Positions 31,517 through 40,909 of a stretch of 42,477 nucleotides of DNA are shown piece by piece. Under the pieces are notes generated by a model. The model made no database searches. It had not been told where the DNA came from and saw nothing but the letters and a program-made list of their open reading frames with translations. Position 1 is the first letter of the stretch. Each line of letters opens with the position of its first letter. Source of the DNA: Bacteroidaceae bacterium (GTDB lineage Bacteria; Bacteroidota; Bacteroidia; Bacteroidales; Bacteroidaceae); assembly GCA_017541265.1 (NCBI GenBank), contig JAFXZK010000027.1, forward strand, positions 1 to 42,477, in the 5' to 3' direction. The position numbers and the translations under genes are program-made.

Positions 31517-34500
31517 CTACTTTGTGTTGTTGTCGGGCAGCACGCCAAGACTCTTATAAGTAATGATGATTGCGTCCGACAGGTCTATCTCTCCATCGTT
31601 GTTCATGTCGGCTGCATCTGCGTTGAAGTTTGCAGGCACGACATGCAATGAGTAGTACGTCACCATGATGGCATCGCTGAGTTCAACTTCGCCGTCGCCG
31701 TTCACGTCGCCCATAATGATGGCATTCGGGTCTTCGTTGGTGTATGAACCTTCGTAGAACCAGACAGGCAGGTGGCGGCTGTCCGGAATAGGGAAGTCAT
31801 CTTCATCGAGTGTCTGGTACCAAGCCTGTTTGTTTTCCGTTCGGCCAGCATTAAGCTCGTAGCACAAAGCACCGCTTGCCATGTCGTGACTGTCGGTGCT
31901 GATGGCATCGGCAGGAATGCCCCAGCCTCCTCCTGTGGGAGGGAGATAGTAGGTGTCTGTGAGGATGGCATGGCTGTTATTGCGGCAGATGACGTCGCCG
32001 CCATTGGAACTGATATTCATGTCGCCCGCCATGAGACAATTCGAGATGATACCTGTTGAGGAAGCCCAGCCAACGATACCTCCGCAGCAATCGACATTGT
32101 TGCCGTTGATGCTGCCTGCGAAGATGCAATCCTGTATCAATGGGATGCCCGGGCCGTCGTTGAAGAGTCCCGCCAGACCGCCGTGTGTGCCGTCGCCGTT
32201 GATGGTGCCGTTGATGTCGATATAGCTCTGGCAACGGAGCAACGTACCGCCCGCCACGTTGCCCACAAGTCCGGCGAACTTGCGGCTTGTGGTAATCGTG
32301 CCGCGAACAATAAGGTCTTGCACCGTTCCCGACAGCTGATTGAAGAGTCCGGCATAGTCGGCACTGCGAACCAGAGCGATGGTGATGGTATGGCCTGCTC
32401 CGTCGAAGGTGCCTTCAAAAGCCTTGCCGTCGCCAATCATCGTGGTGGGGTAAGCGGTGAAGTCAATGTCGGCGGTCAGCACGCCGCAGATGTCGGTGTA
32501 TCCGTTCTCTATCATTTGGGCGAACCATTTGAGTGTCTCGGCAGAAGCAATCTGGTAGTAGCCGCGCTCGTCGCGAGGCATGCTGTCCATATCGACGTAG
32601 CCGCAGTACTGGCAAATGCCGTTCACAAAGCTGTGTTCATCCTGATGGTTACGCGTGGCATCGTTGGTGAAGCTGCCGTATGAAGTGTATGGTGTGCCGT
32701 CGCAATGCAAGTGGGAGAAACTATAGACGATTCCATGCGTCGTGTCAGGCACGGGTACGGCATCTGTGCCGAGCGTCTGCCTCCAGCAGGTGCTGCCCGG
32801 CTGCTTGCCTTCAAGCAGGAAACACGCCTCGCCGTATGACACTTGGTTTTCGGTCAGGAACGTGATGCCGCCGCAGCCGTTCGTGGCGTTCCAGTCGCCC
32901 TGGAAGTAGTTGTTGGACGATGTGACGTTACTGACGTTGCGAGCCAGCAGGTCGCTGCCTGAAGTACCGACAGAGATTTGGCTCGTGATGAGGCAGTTTG
33001 AGATGTGAGTTGCGCCGTCCGCCCAGCCTGCCACGCCTCCGCAGCAGTTTGTCTGACTGCCTTGCATGTCGCCGCAGATAAGGCAGTCGCGCACAACTGT
33101 CCCCTTGTACGAGACACCGACGATGCCGCCATGCGTTCCGTCGCCATTGACCGTGCTGATGATGTTCACTCGGCTTTGGCAGCGCTCTATCGTGGCATCT
33201 TCAGTCTTTGCCGCTATGCCTCCGGCGAACTTGGAAGAGGTCGTGATGGTGCCTGTCGTGGTGAGGTCGTGGACGTAGCCCGAAAGGTTGCTGAAGAGTC
33301 CGGCATTCTGTGATGTGCGCTGCAAGGCGAGCTTGATGCTATGGCCTGCGCCGTCGAACTCTCCCTTGTAGGCTTCGTTGTTGCCTATCATGATGCTTGG
33401 GTAGGCGGTGAAGTCGATGTCGGCTGTCAGGGTAGCAGAGATGCCAGCCCTGCCGCTATTCACCATCTCGGCAAAGTCCTTCAGGTCTTCCGCAGAGGCT
33501 ATGTCGTAATGCTCCTGCTCGTCTTCCTCGTTTCTTGTTCGCTGGTCGAGGAATGGAATACGTTCGCGGATATATTCGCGCAGATACTCCACCTCCCCGT
33601 CGTAGTTCCCTGCTACACGCGGATTCAGGTGCTGCACGCTGTTAAGTATGGGCCAGCGCATGAAGTTCAGGCGTTGGCTCTCTTGCAGTTCCTGAGCCGT
33701 GGAGTCAATATAAGCGATGAGGCTTTCCTCCGTGATGCCCCTCTCCTGTCGTGCCGTCACCCATAATGTGTGCAGCGAGTCGCAGAAAGCCTGGTCGGTG
33801 AAGATGCGCTTGAGCATGGCACGCGAGTTGCCCGCGCCGCCCCGAGCCATAGAGAGATAGTCGCCATAGTTTCTGTTAGGGTAGTAGCGGCTGTCATTGT
33901 CGAAGGCCAGGTCAAAGTCCCAGACGGGGCCGACGCGAAAGACATCCTCGTTGCGCTCTTTCGTCATGTAGCAACTCCAGAAGGCATCGGGATTGCCGGC
34001 AAGCTCTTCCGTCAGCCAGTATTGCATGAGACTCTTGTCGTCAAGCTTTGAACGGAAGCCAAGTACAGGGTCGTCGAAGTTGGAAGCCAGTATCTTTGCT
34101 TCCATGAGGTTGAACTCGCGGCGAATGTAGGCAGCCTGTTCGGTTGTGATGTCGTCGTCATCCGGGCTTTTGATAGTAATCGGATTGCCTGCCGCACTGG
34201 TGAACCATGATGCCTCTTGGCTGGCGTAGCCGTCCAGTTCCAACAGGTAGCCGCCCGTCAATGCCTCGCCCTCAATGTCGGTCGGCTCCATCTCTGTGAT
34301 GTCGACGCGGTTTCTATCGACGCTTATCTGGTCGGTCAGTTGGTAGCAACCCTCGTATTCGCCGTTGACGATGACATCCACAGGCTTGCTCCACGGCACA
34401 TAGGCTTGCCCCATGCGTCGCGCTATCTCGAAAGCCACGAGGTTGCGCATCAAGGACTTGTCGCCGTAGTTGTTGATGAGTGTCCACTTCTTTGCTTTGG

Positions 34501-36133
34501 CGGGAGAGCGCATGTCGGAGTTCCTGAACATGCGATGTGACTCGTCGAACTTGATGCGATAGGGCTTTTTGGGGAAAGACTTGCTGGCGTTGCCGCGCAG
34601 CCGTGTCGTGCCTGTCTCTTCCTGAATCTTTGTGCCGTCGGCATAAATGATGGTGAAGGAGGAGGTGATTTCGTTCACCTTGTCGTAAGGCTCGACGTTA
34701 TCGACGGTATGAAAGGAAACGGTCGGCAGGTTGGTGAGCTGATAGAAGTGGCTGTCGTCGCCTTCTCCAGCGTGACCATAAAATGCAACCTCCGCTATGT
34801 TGCATCTTGAATCGTTGGGGCCGATGTAGCGAACATAGCGGAAGCCTCTTGAAACATTCACGTCGGCATAGCTCATTGTGCCGAATGTGCCTTCCTCGTC
34901 AATCAGATATAAAGGTACGCCATCAAGGAAGTTTGGGTCGTTGGCACCCTCGAAGAGACCAAGGACGACGCGTTTCGGCCCGACACTGCCTTCGCGGGGC
35001 GACCAGCCGACGCGCGTTATGACGTGCGGCTCTCCGAGGTCGAGACCCACCCATGTCTTGCTGCGCTCGTAAGAGGCGAAGAAGGTGGAGAAGTTGCCGT
35101 CGAAGGCATTGGCGGCAGTGTTGACCGTCGTGCTTGCCTGTCCGGTGGAGTAGTCCACGCTCTCCATCGTGCCAATCACGGTGCCGGTCAGCAGCTTGTC
35201 CTCTGCGGAGCTGCTCAGGGAGAAGCCTGGCAGCAGCAAGAACAGCAACAGCGCCAATGGTGTCTTGACGCTCTTCAGGTTCTTTGTCGCATCTTGCTTC
35301 AAGCCGCAAAAAGGACAGAAGTGTGCGTCGAAGGGTAGGGGGGAGCCACATTCCGGGCAGTATTCCGGTTTGCGTCGCTGCTTGTGGTCATGCACCATCT
35401 GGGCGCTGACAATACCCGTCGGCACAGCCATGATGGTGTAGCCCATGAGCATGACCACTGCGCAAAGCACTCGTCCGAGGAATGTCACGGGAGCAATGTC
35501 GCCATAGCCCACGGTTGTCATCGTGACGACAGCCCAGTAGATGCTTGTCGGGATGTCGGTGAACGGCGTGCCGGGGATGTTGCCTTCCACGATATACATG
35601 AGCGTGCCGGTACTGATGACCATAATGACCATGAAGAGGAAGAAGACGCCAATCTTCGGGGCACTGATTATCAGGGAGCGCATGAGCAGGTCGCCCTCTT
35701 GCAGGAAGCTGAAAAGCTTGAAGACACGGAAGACGCGGATGAGGCGGAACGTGCGCACTATCATAAGGTAGCGCACGGGACCGAACAGCCATCCGATGTA
35801 TAGTGGCAGTGTACTCAGCAGGTCGATGATGCCGAAGAAGCTAAAGGCGTACTCGCGTGGCTTGTCGGAGCAATAGAGCCTGCACAGATACTCTAATGTG
35901 AAGAAGAACGTGAAGACGTACTCCAGCACCGTGAACACCTGCTTGGCCGTTGATGGCATAGACGGCAGGCTTTCTACCACGACGAGCAAAATGCTTGCCA
36001 CGATGCACCAAAGCAATGCGACATCGAAGGCTTTCCCCAGTGGCGTATCGCTTTGGAAGATGATGATGCGCAGCTTCTCGCGCAGCGCATCATTGCTCAT
36101 AGCTTTCTGCCATAAACTCCTAAGAAGGCTCAA
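31517..36133 (-). CDS. Potassium-channel/CotH/GLUG/dockerin fusion protein
   Basis: A single open frame of 1538 residues. Residues 1-250 form a six-helix voltage-gated-type potassium channel: an arginine-rich S4 (RYLMIVRTFRLIRVFRVFK, 121-139) and the selectivity filter TVGYGD (207-212). Residues 259-276 form a zinc ribbon (CPEC ... CPFC). Residues 287-311 look like a lipophilic signal peptide (KTPLALLLFLLLPGFSLSSS). Then come an F5/8C-like domain (315-455), a CotH kinase-like domain (about 470-860, with PYRIKF, GGYLLELDGY and GPVWDFDLAFDND), two GLUG regions (about 875-1110 and 1190-1430) and a type I dockerin pair (1475-1535). Normally such a channel and such a secreted protein would be separate genes. 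No stop or ATG separates them; a TTG start at about residue 295 is possible. The gene is 2 bp upstream of pepP. Confidence 0.85.
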   Translation of the reverse strand: MSLLRSLWQKAMSNDALREKLRIIIFQSDTPLGKAFDVALLWCIVASILLVVVESLPSMPSTAKQVFTVLEYVFTFFFTLEYLCRLYCSDKPREYAFSFFGIIDLLSTLPLYIGWLFGPVRYLMIVRTFRLIRVFRVFKLFSFLQEGDLLMRSLIISAPKIGVFFLFMVIMVISTGTLMYIVEGNIPGTPFTDIPTSIYWAVVTMTTVGYGDIAPVTFLGRVLCAVVMLMGYTIMAVPTGIVSAQMVHDHKQRRKPEYCPECGSPLPFDAHFCPFCGLKQDATKNLKSVKTPLALLLFLLLPGFSLSSSAEDKLLTGTVIGTMESVDYSTGQASTTVNTAANAFDGNFSTFFASYERSKTWVGLDLGEPHVITRVGWSPREGSVGPKRVVLGLFEGANDPNFLDGVPLYLIDEEGTFGTMSYADVNVSRGFRYVRYIGPNDSRCNIAEVAFYGHAGEGDDSHFYQLTNLPTVSFHTVDNVEPYDKVNEITSSFTIIYADGTKIQEETGTTRLRGNASKSFPKKPYRIKFDESHRMFRNSDMRSPAKAKKWTLINNYGDKSLMRNLVAFEIARRMGQAYVPWSKPVDVIVNGEYEGCYQLTDQISVDRNRVDITEMEPTDIEGEALTGGYLLELDGYASQEASWFTSAAGNPITIKSPDDDDITTEQAAYIRREFNLMEAKILASNFDDPVLGFRSKLDDKSLMQYWLTEELAGNPDAFWSCYMTKERNEDVFRVGPVWDFDLAFDNDSRYYPNRNYGDYLSMARGGAGNSRAMLKRIFTDQAFCDSLHTLWVTARQERGITEESLIAYIDSTAQELQESQRLNFMRWPILNSVQHLNPRVAGNYDGEVEYLREYIRERIPFLDQRTRNEEDEQEHYDIASAEDLKDFAEMVNSGRAGISATLTADIDFTAYPSIMIGNNEAYKGEFDGAGHSIKLALQRTSQNAGLFSNLSGYVHDLTTTGTITTSSKFAGGIAAKTEDATIERCQSRVNIISTVNGDGTHGGIVGVSYKGTVVRDCLICGDMQGSQTNCCGGVAGWADGATHISNCLITSQISVGTSGSDLLARNVSNVTSSNNYFQGDWNATNGCGGITFLTENQVSYGEACFLLEGKQPGSTCWRQTLGTDAVPVPDTTHGIVYSFSHLHCDGTPYTSYGSFTNDATRNHQDEHSFVNGICQYCGYVDMDSMPRDERGYYQIASAETLKWFAQMIENGYTDICGVLTADIDFTAYPTTMIGDGKAFEGTFDGAGHTITIALVRSADYAGLFNQLSGTVQDLIVRGTITTSRKFAGLVGNVAGGTLLRCQSYIDINGTINGDGTHGGLAGLFNDGPGIPLIQDCIFAGSINGNNVDCCGGIVGWASSTGIISNCLMAGDMNISSNGGDVICRNNSHAILTDTYYLPPTGGGWGIPADAISTDSHDMASGALCYELNAGRTENKQAWYQTLDEDDFPIPDSRHLPVWFYEGSYTNEDPNAIIMGDVNGDGEVELSDAIMVTYYSLHVVPANFNADAADMNNDGEIDLSDAIIITYKSLGVLPDNNTK

Positions 36134-36165
36134 AAGTTTTGAATTTTGAATTTATTAATTTTGAA

Positions 36166-37329
36166 TTAGAACAGGGTGTTCTCAATAATCTTGCCCATCT
36201 GCCAGACGCAGCGCACCGTAAGCTTCTCGTCGAGGATAAGCACGTCGGCATCCTTCCCGCGTGCCAGCGCGCCCTTCCTGCCGAAGACGCCCATGATGTG
36301 TGCCGGTGTCTCGCTTGCCATGCGGACAGCATCCTCAAGAGGAACCTCTGCCTGCTGTACCATTGTGCGGACGAGACGGTCGCTGGTGGCGATGGAGCCT
36401 GCAAGGGCAGTGCGGTCGGCAAGCTTGCAGACACCGTCCTCGATAATGACACGGTCGTCGAAAGCCTTGGCATCAGGACCTGCTGCGGCAACAGCCAGGG
36501 CGTCGGTGATGAGAGCCATGCGTTCAACACCCTTAATCTTGTAAGCCATTCGGAGGATAGTTGGCGGAACGTGTATGCCGTCGGCGATGCATTCGATAGT
36601 CATGTCGTCGATGAGATAGACGCTTTCCACCGTGCCTTCGTACTTGTAGCCCATCTTGTTGTGGAAGCCAGGCATGGCGTTGTAGAAGTGTGTGACGTGT
36701 GTAAAGCCTGCGGCAAAGGCGGCTTTCACGTCGTCGTATTCTGCATTGGTGTGGGCTATGCTTGGCAGTACGCCTTTCTCTGCGCAGTAACGTCCGAACT
36801 GCAAAGCACCGGGAAGCTCGGGCGCAGCATCCCAACGAGCGAGGCATTCCGAATGTTCCACGATGGGGATGTACTCGTTGGGGTCGGGATTCTTTATCCA
36901 TTCGGGCTGTTGCGCGCCGGCTTTGGTGGGACTAAGATAGTGTCCTTCGAGATGCAAACCGAGAATGGGGGAATCCTTTTCCTTCATCAGTTCGGTACAG
37001 GTCTTCACGGCCTTCTCTATCATGGGCACCGTGCTGCTGCTCAGGGTGGGGAAGATGCTGGTGGTGCCATGCTTGGCATGAGCGGCAACTGCTGTGCGGA
37101 ATGCCTCTGGTGTGCCTTCCTGAAAATCTCTGCCACCGCCACCGTGGACGTGCATGTCGATGAAGCCAGGCACGACGTACATGCCTTTTGCGTCAATGAG
37201 GTCTGCGCCGATGACGGCGAGGTCGCAGTTTGTCACTTCAAGTATCTTGTTGTCTCGCAGGATGATGCTGCCATTCTTGAGCCATCCCTGCGGAGTCAAG
37301 ATTTTACCGTTGATGATTTGGGTTAACAT
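36166..37329 (-). CDS. nagA: N-acetylglucosamine-6-phosphate deacetylase
   Basis: A 387-residue cytosolic amidohydrolase. FIDMHVHGGGG (57-67) gives the HxH metal motif; LHLEGHYLSP holds the conserved glutamate, and IAHTNAEYDDV and THFYNAM are further family motifs. It releases acetate from GlcNAc-6-phosphate so that the amino sugar can feed glycolysis or cell-wall synthesis. It lies next to a GlmM-type mutase on the same strand, 78 bp apart, which makes amino-sugar metabolism the common theme. A TTTTGAATTTTGAATTT array occupies the 32 bp between it and the channel fusion gene. No transporter or kinase for GlcNAc lies nearby. Confidence 0.92.
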   Translation of the reverse strand: MLTQIINGKILTPQGWLKNGSIILRDNKILEVTNCDLAVIGADLIDAKGMYVVPGFIDMHVHGGGGRDFQEGTPEAFRTAVAAHAKHGTTSIFPTLSSSTVPMIEKAVKTCTELMKEKDSPILGLHLEGHYLSPTKAGAQQPEWIKNPDPNEYIPIVEHSECLARWDAAPELPGALQFGRYCAEKGVLPSIAHTNAEYDDVKAAFAAGFTHVTHFYNAMPGFHNKMGYKYEGTVESVYLIDDMTIECIADGIHVPPTILRMAYKIKGVERMALITDALAVAAAGPDAKAFDDRVIIEDGVCKLADRTALAGSIATSDRLVRTMVQQAEVPLEDAVRMASETPAHIMGVFGRKGALARGKDADVLILDEKLTVRCVWQMGKIIENTLF

Positions 37330-37344
37330 AGTTGTTAGGTTATG

Positions 37345-37398
37345 AGGTTATAAGGTTTCTTCACCTCAAAACCTGAAAGCGAAGCGACCTTATAACCT
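37345..37398. repeat. 12-bp inverted repeat between nagA and the mutase gene
   Basis: AGGTTATAAGGT (37345-37356) with its perfect complement (37387-37398), 30-base spacer. It could end the mutase transcript or be an intergenic repeat of the TTATAACCT type. Confidence 0.6.
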
Positions 37399-37407
37399 AA
37401 ATACTTC

Positions 37408-38793
37408 TTATACCATACTATACACTACATCCATTATCTCCTTGCCGATGGCATCGGCGGCTTCCATTGTGCTGGCCTCGCTATAGACGCGGATGATGGG
37501 TTCGGTGTTGCTCTTGCGCAGGTGTACCCACTTGTCGGGGAAGTCAATCTTCACGCCGTCGATGTCGTTCACCTCTTCGTTCTTGTAGAGTTCCTTGACT
37601 TTCTTCAGGATAGCGTCCACGTCTGTTTCGGGTGTGAGGTCGATGCGGTTCTTGGCGATGAAATAGGGCGGATAGGTGGCGCGCAGCTGGCTTGCCGTCA
37701 TTCCCTTCTTTGCCATATATGTGAGGATGAGGGCGATGCCTACGAGAGCGTCGCGGCCGTAATGAGCAGCGGGATAGATGACGCCGCCGTTGCCTTCGCC
37801 GCCGATGACGGCATTCGTCTCTTTCATCTTCGTCACGACGTTCACTTCGCCCACCGCAGCAGCGTTGTACTCGCAGCCATACTTGCGGGTCACGTCTCTT
37901 AAAGCGCGTGTGGAAGAGAGGTTGCTGACCGTGTTTCCGGGTGTGTGCTGCAGGATGTAGTCGGCCACGGTGACGAGCGTATATTCTTCGCCGTACATCT
38001 TGCCGTCCTCGCAGAAGAGTGCCAAGCGGTCCACATCGGGGTCAACGACAAAGGCGATGTCGTGTCCGCCTTTCTGCATCAGGGCTTTGATGTCGGCAAG
38101 GTTCTTCTCGAGCGGTTCGGGGTTGTGCTGGAAGTCGCCCGTCGGTTCGGTGAAGAGGCCCGTGACGGTCTTCACGCCAAGCTGTTCGAAGAGCTTCGGC
38201 AGGATGACGCCGCCGACGCTGTTCACACTGTCGAAGGCCACGCGGAAGTTTGCCTTCTTGATGGCTTCCACGTCCACGAGGTCGAGGCTGAGCACGAGGT
38301 CGATGTGCTTCTGGTCGTAGGTGTTGTCCTCGCGATACGAGCCGAGGTGGTCAACGTCGGCATATTCGAAGTCTTCGGCTTCTGCGATGCGGAGTACCTC
38401 GTTGCCCTCGGCGGCATTGAGGAACTCGCCCCTTGCGTTGAGCAGCTTCAGCGCGTTCCACATTCGCGGATTGTGGCTGGCTGTGATGATGATGCCGCCG
38501 CAAGCGCCTTCCATAGTGACGGCAACTTCGGTGGTGGGTGTTGTGGCAAGGCCGATGTTGACCACGTCGAAGCCCATGCCCATGAGCGTGCCGCAGACCA
38601 CGTTCTTGACCATGGGGCCAGAGATGCGTGCGTCGCGACCGACGACAATCTTGTTGCTCTTCACCGTCGTGGTGCGGCGGATGAGGGTTGCGTAAGCGGA
38701 TGTGAACTTCACGATGTCGAGGGGGTTGAGCGTATCGCCTGCCCTTCCTCCGATGGTGCCTCGGATGCCCGAGATGGATTTGATGAGAGTCAT
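37408..38793 (-). CDS. glmM: Phosphoglucosamine mutase-type phosphohexomutase
   Basis: A 461-residue alpha-D-phosphohexomutase. TASHNP (104-109) contains the phosphoserine Ser106; DPDVDR (251-256) binds magnesium; GGEGNGGVI is the sugar-binding loop, and RKSNTEPIIRVY the C-terminal phosphate-binding loop. It interconverts glucosamine-6-phosphate and glucosamine-1-phosphate (or related hexose phosphates). The sugar loop is not the usual GGExSGH, so substrate preference is not certain, although this version is common in Bacteroidales. It precedes nagA on the same strand. A TTTACAATTTACAATTT array (38809-38852) lies directly upstream. Confidence 0.85.
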   Translation of the reverse strand: MTLIKSISGIRGTIGGRAGDTLNPLDIVKFTSAYATLIRRTTTVKSNKIVVGRDARISGPMVKNVVCGTLMGMGFDVVNIGLATTPTTEVAVTMEGACGGIIITASHNPRMWNALKLLNARGEFLNAAEGNEVLRIAEAEDFEYADVDHLGSYREDNTYDQKHIDLVLSLDLVDVEAIKKANFRVAFDSVNSVGGVILPKLFEQLGVKTVTGLFTEPTGDFQHNPEPLEKNLADIKALMQKGGHDIAFVVDPDVDRLALFCEDGKMYGEEYTLVTVADYILQHTPGNTVSNLSSTRALRDVTRKYGCEYNAAAVGEVNVVTKMKETNAVIGGEGNGGVIYPAAHYGRDALVGIALILTYMAKKGMTASQLRATYPPYFIAKNRIDLTPETDVDAILKKVKELYKNEEVNDIDGVKIDFPDKWVHLRKSNTEPIIRVYSEASTMEAADAIGKEIMDVVYSMV

Positions 38794-38808
38794 ATTGATT
38801 TACTATTT

Positions 38809-38893
38809 AACAATTTACAATTTACAATTTATTTACAATTTACAATTTATTTTCGATTTGTAGCCTCCCCCTGCCCCTCCAAGGAGGGGAGAA
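38809..38893. repeat. TTTACAAT array plus CCCCTCC palindrome
   Basis: About six TTTACAAT-like units, then CCTCCCCCTGCCCCTCC-AA-GGAGGGG. It fills the gap between the GH43 and mutase genes and may end the GH43 transcript. Confidence 0.7.
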
Positions 38894-38915
38894 AGTTGGC
38901 GTGGTTTATATTACA

Positions 38916-39953
38916 TTACTTATTTCGTTCTTTTTCTTCCTCTTCGGAGAGTGTCGGGTAGAGTTGCGGCTTTCCTCCCTCTCCTTGGGAGAGGGTCGGG
39001 GAGAGGCTTGGCCAGCCCTCCTTGTCCCACTGGATGCGCGAGATGAAGAGCGGGCGGCTGTCGGGGCGGCGGCTTCCCTTGACGTGGCAGTGGTAGAAGA
39101 TGTATTCCTGTCCGTCCTTTGCCTTGAAGATTTCGCCGCAATGTCCGGGACCGTAGAACTGGTCGCCCTCGTCGCTGCGGAGCACCGTCGTGGCGAAGCC
39201 CTCCTTCATCGGTTTGCCTTCTCTGTCGAGGAAGTCATCGGTCAGCTTCTTTGCCCTGCCCACTTTCAGCTGGTAGGTGTGGTTGCCGAAGAAGCCCGAG
39301 CTGACGAAGAGGTACCAGTAGTCGCCGTGCCTGTGGAGGTAGCTGCCCTCGAAGACTTTCGAGCGGTCGGGGCAGTCCTCTACCTTCAGCCCCGCCACAT
39401 GCTCGTACTTTGCGCCCTCCTTCAGCGAGAGACCGTCCTTCGCCAACTCGATGCGGTGTATGCCGCCCACGGAGCCGAAGAAGAGCCAAACCTTTCCTGT
39501 CTTGGGGTCGGTGACGACTTCCGGGTCGATGGTGTCGTGGATGCCTGTCTCGCGGCTGCTCGTGATGATGCCTTTGTACTGGAACTGACCGGGAGCGTAC
39601 TCCTGCAGCACCCCGATGTTGCTGTCTTCGGCGCTGTTGTAGAGCGTGAGGTACATGTTGCGCTTGCCGTCCACCGCCTGCACATCGGGAGCCCAGAAGC
39701 GCTGGGCGACGGCTTGCATCTTTCCCCACGAAGCGATATCGATGGGAGCCACGCTCGTCATTTCCCAATGGAAGAGGTCGTCGCTCACGATGGAGCGTGT
39801 CGGGTTTGTGGCGATGCAGTAGTAGCGACCGTCGTCGCCCACCCAAACCGTCGGGTCAGGCCAGTTGCGCGGCCAGACGGGATTCGTCACGTCCCCGGCC
39901 ATTGCCGCGCCCGACCAAAGCAGCGCAAGAAGGAGCAATAAAGAGCGAAACAT
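38916..39953 (-). CDS. Secreted GH43-family glycosidase
   Basis: A 345-residue enzyme from the ATG at 39953, chosen because it starts a clean signal peptide (MFRSLLLLLALLWSGAAMAG); upstream codons lie in the promoter region. Family 43 residues: Asp33 in WPDPTV, Asp143 in TIDPEV and Glu202 in VFEGSY. Substrate unknown, probably arabinose- or xylose-containing glycans. The last 30 residues (SLSPTLSQGEGG, then QLYPTLSEEEE) come from a CTCTCC-type palindromic repeat at 38965-39008 and its continuation, so the natural C-terminus was changed. The promoter box TATCTTTG is at 39994-39987 on the minus strand. It is a different subgroup from the lipoprotein at 23998. Confidence 0.83.
   Translation of the reverse strand: MFRSLLLLLALLWSGAAMAGDVTNPVWPRNWPDPTVWVGDDGRYYCIATNPTRSIVSDDLFHWEMTSVAPIDIASWGKMQAVAQRFWAPDVQAVDGKRNMYLTLYNSAEDSNIGVLQEYAPGQFQYKGIITSSRETGIHDTIDPEVVTDPKTGKVWLFFGSVGGIHRIELAKDGLSLKEGAKYEHVAGLKVEDCPDRSKVFEGSYLHRHGDYWYLFVSSGFFGNHTYQLKVGRAKKLTDDFLDREGKPMKEGFATTVLRSDEGDQFYGPGHCGEIFKAKDGQEYIFYHCHVKGSRRPDSRPLFISRIQWDKEGWPSLSPTLSQGEGGKPQLYPTLSEEEEKERNK
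38965..39008. repeat. CTCTCC-type palindromic repeat in the GH43 3' end
   Basis: CTCCCTCTCCTTGGGAGAGGG followed by TCGGGGAGAGGC. It encodes the SLSPTLSQGEGG tail of the GH43 enzyme. Confidence 0.65.
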
Positions 39954-39986
39954 CTGTTTATATCTTGTTTGTTTTATAATTCCGTG

Positions 39987-39994
39987 CAAAGATA
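39987..39994 (-). promoter_or_regulatory. GH43 promoter -7 box
   Basis: TATCTTTG on the minus strand, 34 bp upstream of the chosen ATG. It supports that start. Confidence 0.55.
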
Positions 39995-40074
39995 CACTTT
40001 TCTGAACGAAAAAACAATCTTTTGGCTTTAAACAAATAATAATACACATCTTTTTAACAAAAAACATCTTCTTC

Positions 40075-40106
40075 TTTCTGCTTTTCAGAAATAAATCGTA
40101 TCTTTG
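40075..40106 (+). promoter_or_regulatory. Promoter of the PIN-domain gene pair
   Basis: TATCTTTG at 40099-40106 with TTTC at 40075-40078, spacer 20 bp; ATG at 40127. Confidence 0.55.
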
Positions 40107-40126
40107 CGAACAAATAGATATGACTA

Positions 40127-40909
40127 ATGCAAAACAAAGGGCAAGTAATAATACACCTTGCAGGGAAGTATGGGGCAGAAGCTTTGACCCCGGAAAACTA
40201 TGATATTACCCTGATGCAAAGCGTCTTGGAGTACGCGGTTGCTTTGCTTGACCTTGACAAGCGGAAGGAAAGGCCAGTGACCACTTATCATATTGAGAGC
40301 GGTTCTGTCAGCAATGTTTTTACGACAAGCAAACAGAAAGCCGTAGAGTTTGCATCAGTCCTTGCTTTAGTTGTAGGCACTTCGTCCATAGACCAATTGG
40401 ATGCGAAGACAGCAGTCGCATTCGAGGGATTACAAAAATTCTCTATCCAAAACAACTTAACGGTTGATGTCTATACATCAGAATCTAAAGAGCATGTTGT
40501 CCATATTACGCCATCTTCTTATTATAAGCGAACAGAAAACATGTGGGCTGATGCTGAGGTTTACTACTATGGTACGCTTGTAGATGCAGGCGGAAAGAAT
40601 AAGTCGAACATTCACCTCGACACAAAGGACGGTCTCATTATGATAGATGCCGACAAGGAAATCCTTGCCAATATCGTTGGCAACCCATTATATCGCAAGT
40701 TTGGTGTGCGTGCTACGGCCAAGCAGAACATCATCACAGGCGATATTGACCGAAGTTCCTTGCAACTCATCGAGATGACAGAATTTGAGCCAAAGTTCGA
40801 TATGGCATATTTGGAGAGAAAGATAGCGGCATCCACCCTTGTATGGTCAGGCATAGATGTCGATGAGTTCTTACATGAAATAAGGGAGGGAAGCTATGCC
40901 GGACAATAA
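40127..40909 (+). CDS. Unrecognised protein coupled to a PIN-domain gene
   Basis: A 260-residue cytosolic protein without a recognisable domain. It is acid-rich at the end and has a mixed alpha/beta look (VIIHLAGKYGAEAL, MQSVLEYAVALLDLDKR, DGLIMIDADKEILANIV). It overlaps the following PIN-domain gene by 14 bp, the arrangement of a toxin-antitoxin or effector pair in which the first gene usually encodes the neutralising or sensing partner. It is longer than usual PIN antitoxins and has no visible HTH, ribbon-helix-helix or AbrB fold, so a classical VapB is excluded on size and motif. Confidence 0.65.
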   Translation: MQNKGQVIIHLAGKYGAEALTPENYDITLMQSVLEYAVALLDLDKRKERPVTTYHIESGSVSNVFTTSKQKAVEFASVLALVVGTSSIDQLDAKTAVAFEGLQKFSIQNNLTVDVYTSESKEHVVHITPSSYYKRTENMWADAEVYYYGTLVDAGGKNKSNIHLDTKDGLIMIDADKEILANIVGNPLYRKFGVRATAKQNIITGDIDRSSLQLIEMTEFEPKFDMAYLERKIAASTLVWSGIDVDEFLHEIREGSYAGQ

